From Alphaproteobacteria bacterium (GTDB lineage: Bacteria > Pseudomonadota > Alphaproteobacteria > UBA828), in assembly GCA_029937205.1 (NCBI GenBank), contig JAPYQV010000096.1, forward strand, positions 1 through 8,508: a stretch of DNA of 8,508 bases, read 5' to 3'. The notes under the pieces are model-generated. The model was given only the letters and a program-made list of their open reading frames with translations, was not told the DNA's origin and did not search any database. The position numbers were made by a program, and so were the translations under genes. Position 1 is the stretch's first letter; the number at the start of each line of letters is the position of its first letter. Positions 1 through 5,601 of this stretch are shown in pieces.

Positions 1-228
1 GTGTTTGTAGTGTGTCTCAATGTATGTGGCAGAGGTTCCTGCCATTTCAGCAATCTCGCTGTATGTGTTCCCTGCCCTGATGCGACAGGTAATCCCAAAG
101 TGCCGCAGGGAATACCAAGTCAGTTTTCTGGTCTGGTAATTACCAATGCCAATACCTGTCATCAGGTCGCCCCAGTGCTAATACCATTTCTGTCTCGCTA
201 ATCGCTTATCACCACCGACAGCATTTAC
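1..228 (-). pseudogene. Tyrosine recombinase (phage-type integrase), C-terminal remnant
   Basis: Read on the minus strand, codons ending at base 1 give a tyrosine-recombinase C-terminal catalytic region. It has WGDLM (163-177), then RKLTW, then the box II motif YSLRHFGIT with the catalytic Arg codon at 103-105. AEMAGTS follows, and then IETHYKH with the nucleophilic Tyr codon at 7-9. The reading frame runs off the left edge, so the true C-terminus is not seen. Upstream, the same frame still reads integrase-like residues (DKRLARQKWY, 181-210) but is interrupted by a TAG at 178-180, then TAGs at 229-231 and 241-243 and a TAA at 259-261. The N-terminal arm-binding and core-binding domains are absent. 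His of the usual HxxR is Tyr, and the His/Trp of the usual GHS is Thr; both are tolerated variants in some phage and island integrases. Lower GC than the rest of the window supports a mobile origin. It would catalyse site-specific integration or excision if intact, but as seen here it is probably dead. The family call is firm; the exact subfamily is unknown. Confidence 0.75.
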
Positions 229-250
229 CTACCAACAGACCTACCAACAG
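227..250. repeat. 12-bp perfect tandem direct repeat, two copies
   Basis: The unit ACCTACCAACAG occurs twice without a gap, at 227-238 and 239-250. It lies between the last integrase-like codons and the AT-rich stretch that leads into the GGDEF fragment. Because the unit is a multiple of three, it places the same TAG stop twice in the integrase frame. It could be a recombinase arm site, replication slippage, or part of a rearrangement or assembly joint. Two copies are too few to decide. Confidence 0.85.
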
Positions 251-290
251 CAATAATATTATTAATAAAATCAAATAGATAGAATACACT
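251..290. other. AT-rich joint with 12-bp palindrome between integrase remnant and GGDEF fragment
   Basis: By eye about 6 of these 40 bases are G or C, against a GC-rich background to the right. It contains the perfect palindrome AATAATATTATT (252-263). Similarity to the GGDEF gene starts at about 283-289, where the frame reads N-T-L-T-G-L just after an in-frame TAG (280-282). The composition break and the loss of the 5' part of both flanking genes place a rearrangement or assembly joint here. No attachment-site core can be identified from one end alone. Confidence 0.6.
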
Positions 291-300
291 CACCGGACTG

Positions 301-801
301 ATGAACCGGCGCGGCTTCGACCGCGAGCTTAATCGCGCCCTGGCCGCCGCCCGGCGTTACGGCGATACCGGCGTGCTGACCCTGATCGACCTGGACGATT
401 TTAAGACCATCAATGATGTCTATGGCCATCTCGCCGGCGACCGGGTGCTGCGCACCATCGGCCAGCTTCTGCAATTGCAGATTCGCGAGAATGACAGCGT
501 GTCCCGCATCAGCGGCGACGAGTTCGCCATTTTGCTGGCCAAATGCAGTGTCGAAAGCGGCACTGCCCGGGCAGAGGAAATTGAAAATGTGTTGAACGAG
601 CATTTCGTCAATTTCGGCGGCGCCGCCATTCCGGTGCGCGGCAGCGTCGGCATCGCCAAATTCGACCGCAATGACGACGGCGAAAGCCTGATCAACCGAG
701 CCGACCAGGCGATGTACAAGAAGAAGCATAAGAATTCGCGCGAACGCACGCGCAACGGCCAATCCCTATTGCTCGGGCCGCATTTTGGCGAATCGGACTA
801 G
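301..801 (+). CDS. GGDEF-domain diguanylate cyclase, 5'-truncated
   Basis: Diguanylate cyclases join two GTP into c-di-GMP, the second messenger for the biofilm/motility switch. This ORF is essentially only the GGDEF domain. Residues 1-6 (MNRRGF) are the family's [LM]NRRGF, and the frame continues upstream through LTGL (289-300) to a TAG at 280-282. So the Met at 301 is an internal residue of a larger ancestral protein, and no convincing ribosome-binding site precedes it. Seen motifs: IDLDDFKTINDVYGH (metal Asp30), the inhibitory I-site RxxD (62-65), the signature as SGDEF (71-75), and ADQAMYKKK near the C-terminus. SGDEF is a known active variant in some cyclases. The I-site lies exactly five residues before it, as expected for product feedback inhibition. 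The sensory or membrane N-terminal part that normally pairs the domain for catalysis is missing, so activity is doubtful. Domain assignment is certain; status as a live gene is not. Confidence 0.8.
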   Translation: MNRRGFDRELNRALAAARRYGDTGVLTLIDLDDFKTINDVYGHLAGDRVLRTIGQLLQLQIRENDSVSRISGDEFAILLAKCSVESGTARAEEIENVLNEHFVNFGGAAIPVRGSVGIAKFDRNDDGESLINRADQAMYKKKHKNSRERTRNGQSLLLGPHFGESD

Positions 802-832
802 CCCCGATCGCGCGGCCCGCCCGCGCACCCTG

Positions 833-871
833 ACGAATCCTGGCGGGGCGCTTCGGCGCCCCGTCATTCGT
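833..871 (+). terminator. Hairpin terminator with UUCG loop after the GGDEF gene
   Basis: CGGGGCGC (844-851) pairs perfectly with GCGCCCCG (856-863) around a TTCG tetraloop (852-855). Outer arms ACGAAT (833-838) and ATTCGT (866-871) extend it, with a small asymmetric internal loop. The U-tract after it is weak (TTTA at 871-874). Its position 32 bases after the GGDEF stop fits a transcription end. The same hairpin would also form on the other strand, but no gene approaches from that side. Confidence 0.75.
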
Positions 872-966
872 TTATGGCGTCCTGATGTGTGGCGTGGACG
901 GGCGTGAAAAGCTATTCTCCCGGCGGCGCATGCAGCGCAGCCAATTTATAGCGGGGAGAAAATATC

Positions 967-1434
967 ATGTCCGGACGAATAGAGGCGCGCCTGGCCGAAC
1001 TGGCGATCGAATTGCCGTCGCCGCCGGCCCCGGTAGCGGCCTATGTCCCCTACGTCCAAACCGGAAACCTTATCTTTATATCCGGCCAGGTCTCGTTTCT
1101 CGGCGAGGATCGATCCTCAACCGGCAAAGTCGGCGCCGATCTGAGCCCGGAGGCGGGCAAAGCGGCGGCGCGCAATGCAGCGCTCAACACCCTGGCCCAT
1201 TTGAAAAATGCCTGTGGCGGTAATCTCGACCGGATTACACGCTGCGTCTCGTTGCGTATTTATGTCGCCAGTGCGCCCGATTTCACCGGCCAGCCGGGTG
1301 TTGGCAACGGTGCTTCCGAGCTCGTCGGCGAAATCTTCGGCAATTTGGGCAAGCATGCCCGCGCCGCCGTCGGTGTGACGGCGCTGCCGCTCAATTGCGC
1401 GGTGGAAGTTGAATCGGTGTGGGAAATTGACTGA
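967..1434 (+). CDS. RidA/YjgF/UK114-family protein
   Basis: RidA-family proteins are small trimeric deaminases. The archetype hydrolyses reactive enamine/imine intermediates such as 2-aminoacrylate released by PLP enzymes, protecting the cell from damage. At 155 aa this protein is longer than classical RidA (about 128 aa) and resembles the longer YjgF-like subgroup with an N-terminal extension. Visible family features are GNLIFISGQVSF (33-44), RCVSLRIYVAS around 92-102, and the C-terminal ARAAVGVTALP...VEVES. Arg132 and Glu147 keep the spacing of the catalytic Arg105 and Glu120 of E. coli RidA, so imine hydrolysis is plausible. The ATG at 967 has a good Shine-Dalgarno (GGGGAGA, 953-959). It is the first gene of a four-gene run, 18 bases before the ThDP enzyme. 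I infer that it clears an imine or enamine by-product linked to that neighbour's 2-oxoacid chemistry. I see no strong -35/-10 promoter in 872-966. Confidence 0.9.
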   Translation: MSGRIEARLAELAIELPSPPAPVAAYVPYVQTGNLIFISGQVSFLGEDRSSTGKVGADLSPEAGKAAARNAALNTLAHLKNACGGNLDRITRCVSLRIYVASAPDFTGQPGVGNGASELVGEIFGNLGKHARAAVGVTALPLNCAVEVESVWEID

Positions 1435-1452
1435 GCAGGGAAAGAAAAAAAC

Positions 1453-3105
1453 ATGACCGACAGCTTTACCGGCGGGCGCGCGCTCGTCGAAACATTGATC
1501 GGCCATGGCGTCGATACGGTATTTTGCCTGCCCGGCGAATCATATCTCGGCGTGATCGAATCCCTGCGCGAAAACCAGAATAAGATCCGCCTGATCGTCA
1601 ATCGGCACGAATCGGGTGCCAGTTTTGCCGCCACCGCCCATGCCCGCATGACCAACAAGCCCGGCATCGCCTTTGTGTCGCGCGGACCGGGCGCCACCAA
1701 CGCCGCCATCGGCGTGCATACGGCGCGTCAGGATTCGACGCCGCTGGTGCTTTTTATCGGCCAGGTGCCGACCCACCAGCTCGGCCGCGAGGCCTTTCAG
1801 GAGGTCGATTACCACATCATGTTCGGCCCGCTCTCCAAGGGCGTGCTGCAGGCCTTCACCGCCGGCGAGGTGGCGGATATCACCCAGCGCGCTCTGGCCA
1901 TCGCTGTCGACGGCCGGCCCGGTCCGGTGATTGTGGTTCTGCCGGAGAACGTCACCACCAGCGAAACTGAGGATACGCAGATCCCGGCGCCGACCCCCCG
2001 GCCCGCTTTCGAGCCCGACCCCGAGGCCATCGCGCGCGCCGCCGAGATGATCAATCAGTCCAAGCATCCCGTGGTGATCGGTGGCGAAATGGTCAATTTC
2101 GAAGCCGCCAACGCGGCGCTGGAATCGTTTCTCGAGGCCTCGGGCGCCGGCCTCTGCGCCGCCTTCCGGCGCCAGGGCGTGATCTCCACCGAGCATCCCG
2201 CCTGCCTCGGCCATTTCGGCCTGGTGCTGGCACCCTATCAAAAAGAGATGTGGGCGGATGTCGATCTTGTCATCGCCGCCGGCACCCGCCTCGACGCCGC
2301 GACGACGATGGATTTTGAACTGGTCAGTCGCGAGCAAAAATTGATCCACATATTTACCGACCGCGCCGTGCTCGATGTCAACGCGTCGGACATCGCGCTT
2401 AAATCCGATTGCGGCGCCACTCTGGAGGCGCTGAGCGCCGCCCTGACAACGCCGCCGCCGGCGCAACGCCTGGCCTGGCGGCAAGCCCAGCGTGCCAATT
2501 ACGAAACCTGGCGCGAGGGCGCGCCGGGCAAGGCGCTTGGCGATGTGGACATGGACGAGGTCATGCGGGTGCTCGCCGGTGCCCTTCCCGAAGACTGCAC
2601 CGTCACCAACGACGCCGGCAATTTCGCCACCTGGCTGCACCGCTTTTTGCCCTTCCGCCACCGCCAGGCGCAGGCCGGCCCGGCTGCCGGTGCCATGGGG
2701 TTTTCGGTCCCCGGCGCACTCGGCGTGCAACTCGCCCGGCCGGGCAAGACGGTGGTCTCCTTGGTCGGCGATGGCGGCTTTCTGATGACCGGGCAGGAGC
2801 TGGTTACGGCGGTCGAGCAAAACCTGCCGATCAAGGTGATCGTTTTCGACAACAGCGCCTACGGCACCATCGCCATGCACCAGGTGCGGCGTTTCGGCGG
2901 CGAAAACCAGTATGGCGTAAATTTAAAAAGCCCGGACTTCGCCGCTGTCGCGCGTGCCTGGGGGGTGTCGGCGTGGAGCGTCGATAAAACCGCGCAGTTC
3001 GCGCCCGCCTTGGACGCCGCACTTGCCCATGGCGGCCCGGCGCTGATCCATGTGAAAACGGATCTGCGCGACCTGGCGGCTTCGGGGCTCAAACTCGATT
3101 CATAG
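1453..3105 (+). CDS. Thiamine-diphosphate-dependent enzyme, acetolactate synthase (IlvB-like) superfamily
   Basis: A 550-aa ThDP enzyme with the standard three-domain order. The N-terminal pyrimidine-binding domain (about 1-170) holds LPGESYLGV (26-34) and the catalytic Glu53 in NRHESGASF, followed by SRGPGATNA. The central Rossmann-like domain spans about 190-330. The C-terminal diphosphate-binding domain carries AMGFSVPGALG (414-424) and the Mg/ThDP motif GDGGF (439-443), with its paired Asn at about 467 (FDNSAYGT). Such enzymes activate a 2-oxoacid through decarboxylation or cleavage and pass the carbanion to an acceptor. Acetolactate synthases, sulfoacetaldehyde acetyltransferases and 2-hydroxyacyl-CoA lyases share this fold, so the substrate is open. 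No small regulatory subunit (IlvH/IlvN) is next to it, which argues against the housekeeping branched-chain enzyme. The ATG at 1453 follows an AGGGAAAG ribosome-binding site. It lies 18 bases after the RidA gene and ends 3 bases before the acyltransferase. Confidence 0.9.
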   Translation: MTDSFTGGRALVETLIGHGVDTVFCLPGESYLGVIESLRENQNKIRLIVNRHESGASFAATAHARMTNKPGIAFVSRGPGATNAAIGVHTARQDSTPLVLFIGQVPTHQLGREAFQEVDYHIMFGPLSKGVLQAFTAGEVADITQRALAIAVDGRPGPVIVVLPENVTTSETEDTQIPAPTPRPAFEPDPEAIARAAEMINQSKHPVVIGGEMVNFEAANAALESFLEASGAGLCAAFRRQGVISTEHPACLGHFGLVLAPYQKEMWADVDLVIAAGTRLDAATTMDFELVSREQKLIHIFTDRAVLDVNASDIALKSDCGATLEALSAALTTPPPAQRLAWRQAQRANYETWREGAPGKALGDVDMDEVMRVLAGALPEDCTVTNDAGNFATWLHRFLPFRHRQAQAGPAAGAMGFSVPGALGVQLARPGKTVVSLVGDGGFLMTGQELVTAVEQNLPIKVIVFDNSAYGTIAMHQVRRFGGENQYGVNLKSPDFAAVARAWGVSAWSVDKTAQFAPALDAALAHGGPALIHVKTDLRDLAASGLKLDS

Positions 3106-3108
3106 CGC

Positions 3109-4314
3109 ATGAACACAACCCCGCCAGCTGAGCAAACCGGCGCCGGGCCCGAACTGGAAGCGCATATCTTGACATCGATTGGCGATGTCGCGGCGGCGGA
3201 CTGGGACGCATGCGTTCAGGGCGGCCACCCATTCACCCGCCACGCCTTCTTGAGCGCCCTGGAAGAAAGCGGCTCGGCCACCGCCGAGACCGGTTGGCTC
3301 GGCCAGCATGTGGTTCTGAAAGCGCCGGACGGCGCCGTTCTCGGGGCTGTTCCCATGTATCTTAAAAACCATTCGCACGGCGAGTATGTTTTCGACCATG
3401 GCTGGGCGGATGCCTTCGAGCGCGCCGGCGGGCGCTATTACCCGAAGATGCAGGTCTCGGTGCCGTTTACCCCGGCAACCGGTCCGCGCCTGCTCCTACG
3501 CCCCGACCCATCGGCCAGCGAAGAACAGCGCGAAACGCTGGCGTCCGCGCTCCTGTCCGCCTGCGTTCAACGCTGCGAGCAGGTCGATGCCTCGTCGCTC
3601 CACATCACTTTTCCCGACCCGGCGCAGGCCCATCTCATGCAGGACGCCGGCCTCCTCCTGCGCTCCGGCGTACAGTTTCATTGGCAGGACGATGGTTACC
3701 AGAATTTTGACGGCTTTCTCGATTCCCTGGCGTCGCGCAAGCGCAAACAAATTCGTCGCGAGAGGCGCGAGGCTCTGGTGGCCGAGGGGCTTACGGTTCA
3801 GGCGCTTTCGGGCGACGATATCATGGAGCGCCACTGGGACGCCTTCTTCCACTTCTATCAGGAAATCGGCAGCCGCAAATGGGGCGTGCCGTATCTCACG
3901 CGCGAATTCTTCAGCCTGTTGAGCCAAAGCATGGGCGAGCAAGTGGTATTGATCATGGCGGAGATTAACGGCCGTCCGATCGCCGGCGCGCTCAACCTGA
4001 AAAGCGACGATACGCTCTATGGCCGCAATTGGGGCGCCATCGAATACCACAAGTTTCTTCATTTCGAGGTGTGCTATTACCAGGCCATCGACTATGCCCT
4101 GGCGCACGGGCTGAGCCGTGTGGAAGCGGGCGCGCAGGGCGAGCACAAGCTGGTGCGCGGTTACCTCCCGTGTCCGACCTACAGCGCCCACTGGATCGCC
4201 AACGCGTCATTTCGCGGCGCCATTGAGGAATATCTCGAGCGCGAAACACGGCAAGTGGATTGGGAAATCGAGGCCCTGGGCGCGCACAGCCCGTTCCGTA
4301 AGGGCGAGCCGTGA
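3109..4314 (+). CDS. GNAT-fold acyltransferase, COG3146/FemAB-like (DUF482)
   Basis: This 401-aa protein matches the FemAB_like/COG3146 family, which has two GNAT-like folds in one chain and is often labelled a peptidoglycan-synthesis or N-acetyltransferase protein without a proven substrate. Family hallmarks in order are HPFTRHAFLSALEESGS (40-56), VPMYLKNHSHGEY (81-93), FDHGWADAF (95-103) and YYPKMQVSVPFTPATG (110-125). Next come the very basic ASRKRKQIRRERR (208-220), GSRKWGVPYLT (254-264) and the signature EAGAQGEHKLVRGYLP (339-354). There is no signal peptide or membrane segment, so it is cytosolic. The ATG at 3109 is only 3 bases after the preceding stop, and there is no clear Shine-Dalgarno, which suggests translational coupling to the ThDP gene. 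Its stop overlaps the next start by 4 bases. Aminoacyl or acyl transfer is a family inference, not shown here. Confidence 0.88.
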   Translation: MNTTPPAEQTGAGPELEAHILTSIGDVAAADWDACVQGGHPFTRHAFLSALEESGSATAETGWLGQHVVLKAPDGAVLGAVPMYLKNHSHGEYVFDHGWADAFERAGGRYYPKMQVSVPFTPATGPRLLLRPDPSASEEQRETLASALLSACVQRCEQVDASSLHITFPDPAQAHLMQDAGLLLRSGVQFHWQDDGYQNFDGFLDSLASRKRKQIRRERREALVAEGLTVQALSGDDIMERHWDAFFHFYQEIGSRKWGVPYLTREFFSLLSQSMGEQVVLIMAEINGRPIAGALNLKSDDTLYGRNWGAIEYHKFLHFEVCYYQAIDYALAHGLSRVEAGAQGEHKLVRGYLPCPTYSAHWIANASFRGAIEEYLERETRQVDWEIEALGAHSPFRKGEP

Positions 4315-4898
4315 GAGCCGGTGACAAGCGGCGCTTCTCCCTGAACGCCTTTATCCGTGCCTATCCGAAGCGCTTCCGGCTGATCACCCTGGGCGCTGCG
4401 GTGATCGCTTTCGCTTTTCTCATACCGGGCAAATCCTCGGGCGAAGCGCCCTTTGCCGACGCCCTCGGCAGCCTGGTGGAACATTACGATCGGCGCACTC
4501 CGGCGATTGCCTCGAGCGGCGAAATCCGCGAGAGCGCCTACGGGCGCCTGGCCGAGTTGGGCTTCACCTCGATCCTCGATCTCCGCGTGCCCGAGGAAGG
4601 GGCGGAGAAGGAACGGCTCGATGTCGAGGCACGCGGCATGCGCTATTTCAATATTCCCATGGGCTATGCCATTCCGTCGGAAGATGAGATCGCCGCCTTC
4701 AAACGCATCGTCGAGGACGAAGAAAACCTCCCCCTCCTGTTCCACGGCGTGTTCGCCAACCGGGCCGGTTCTATGTGGGCGCTCTACCGCGCGCGCAGCG
4801 GCATCCCGGTCGACCAGGCCTACGAAGAAGGCCGCACCGCCGGCCTCAAGGGACGGCGCGCCGAAGCGGTGCGCGCGGCGCTTGGATTGGAAGACTGA
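4311..4898 (+). CDS. Membrane-anchored dual-specificity-phosphatase-like protein, catalytic Cys replaced
   Basis: This 195-aa protein starts at GTG 4311 inside a GTGA overlap with the previous stop. An AGGG (4301-4304) lies 6 bases upstream, and the next Met is at residue 110, so GTG must be the start. The N-terminus is basic, with one hydrophobic segment at about 24-40 (LITLGAAVIAFAFLIPG), an uncleaved anchor or signal. The rest resembles the DSP/PTP-like family, including those fused to NAD-kinase domains. YGRLAELGFTSILDLR (77-92) carries the usual Asp90, then RYFNIPMG (111-118), and then the P-loop region LLFHGVFANRAGSMWALYRA (142-161). In relatives this loop reads HCxxxNRxG. Here the nucleophilic Cys is Gly146 (GGC), while His145, Asn150 and Arg151 remain. 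It may therefore bind phosphate but not hydrolyse it by the Cys mechanism: a pseudophosphatase. The frame is intact and coupled to its operon, which argues against random decay. The target is unknown. Confidence 0.78.
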   Translation: MRAGDKRRFSLNAFIRAYPKRFRLITLGAAVIAFAFLIPGKSSGEAPFADALGSLVEHYDRRTPAIASSGEIRESAYGRLAELGFTSILDLRVPEEGAEKERLDVEARGMRYFNIPMGYAIPSEDEIAAFKRIVEDEENLPLLFHGVFANRAGSMWALYRARSGIPVDQAYEEGRTAGLKGRRAEAVRAALGLED

Positions 4899-4932
4899 AA
4901 TTACGGCGACATACGAAATTTATTGATGAGCC

Positions 4933-5583
4933 CTATTCGCGAACTAGAGGTCTGGGCTTTGATTGGGGAATGCCGGCAAGGTCATTGGCAAACTTATGAT
5001 TTGTGTCGCGGTGGCGGGCTTCATCTTCGCGGACAATGAGCACGACGTTCCGCAGGCGGGCGTCTTGCGGCAATTCTGATTGCCAGTAATTGATGGCGAT
5101 GGCTGGTGCCGCCGTGTTTTCCAACCGCCCGGCATCAATTTCTTCGAGATAATGGGTGTAACTGGAAACGGCTTCCTCCTCGAGATAGCCGACAAAACGA
5201 TGCGCGGTTTTGGAAAACAGAAGATACAGGAAGAAGTAAAAATTGTAGAAGAACGCCTGGGTGAGCATGATGAGAATGCGTTCGAATGGGGTCGGGCGCG
5301 AAATTTCAACGAAAATCATCAAGTGCATGCGCTCATTGACCGCCTCGTCGAGCAGCTCTTTGATCCAGCCTTGATCGTCGCGAATATGGCGCAATGCTTT
5401 CAGGTGCTGCAGGAAACCGCCCACCATGCCGGGCACGGCCGCAACCGTCTCGAGCACAACGGCGCGATGGCCATAGCGTTTGCGGAAAAATAAATCGGCG
5501 AACACTCTGAAGAACTTCACCAGCGCATAGGCGGCGGAATCGCTTATGCCCTTGGGGGCGTAATGTGGCGGGCGCTCGGACAT
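4933..5583 (-). CDS. aox: Alternative oxidase (di-iron ubiquinol oxidase)
   Basis: Alternative oxidase takes electrons from ubiquinol and reduces O2 to water without pumping protons. It is insensitive to cyanide and usually to nitric oxide. At 216 aa it matches the compact core seen in bacterial enzymes and lacks the plant regulatory N-terminal extension. All di-iron motifs are present: LETVAAVPGMVGG (44-56, Glu45), NERMHLM (83-89, Glu84 and His87), LEEEAVSSYTHYLEEID (134-150, with a ligand Glu at 135-137), and REDEARHRDTNH (185-196, Glu188 and His191). The hydrophobic stretch 103-123 is suited to binding the inner face of the cytoplasmic membrane. The ATG at 5583 has AAGGGA about 9 bases upstream. 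It is the last gene of the minus-strand run, 18 bases after the dioxygenase. Bacterial AOX is patchy, mostly in Alphaproteobacteria. The identification is secure; why it sits with these genes is not. Confidence 0.96.
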   Translation of the reverse strand: MSERPPHYAPKGISDSAAYALVKFFRVFADLFFRKRYGHRAVVLETVAAVPGMVGGFLQHLKALRHIRDDQGWIKELLDEAVNERMHLMIFVEISRPTPFERILIMLTQAFFYNFYFFLYLLFSKTAHRFVGYLEEEAVSSYTHYLEEIDAGRLENTAAPAIAINYWQSELPQDARLRNVVLIVREDEARHRDTNHKFANDLAGIPQSKPRPLVRE

Positions 5584-5601
5584 TTGAATTTCCCTTAATC
5601 G

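Noticed and set aside
1..201. Plus-strand open frame of 66 codons at the left edge
   Set aside because: It is the exact antisense of the integrase frame, starts at the window edge with GTG, is Cys-rich without domain resemblance, and has no ribosome-binding site in view.
271..762. Long minus-strand open frame opposite the GGDEF domain
   Set aside because: It mirrors GC-rich codons of a clear GGDEF protein; the translation is low-complexity with no recognisable motif.
941..955. Possible -10 promoter element (TTTATA, 945-950) upstream of ridA
   Set aside because: It would put the transcript start almost on the ribosome-binding site, and no -35-like hexamer lies at the right spacing.
885..1223. 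Plus-strand open frame overlapping the RidA start
   Set aside because: It overlaps RidA in another frame, is Arg/Gly-rich, and lacks a family match, while RidA has a good ribosome-binding site and catalytic residues.
1540..2880. 446-codon minus-strand open frame opposite the ThDP enzyme
   Set aside because: It is an antisense shadow in phase with GC-rich third positions; the His/Gly-rich translation has no known domain and would run against a well-supported gene.
1453..3105. Naming the ThDP enzyme ilvB (acetolactate synthase)
   Set aside because: Superfamily motifs alone do not separate ALS from its relatives, and there is no adjacent small subunit or other ilv gene.
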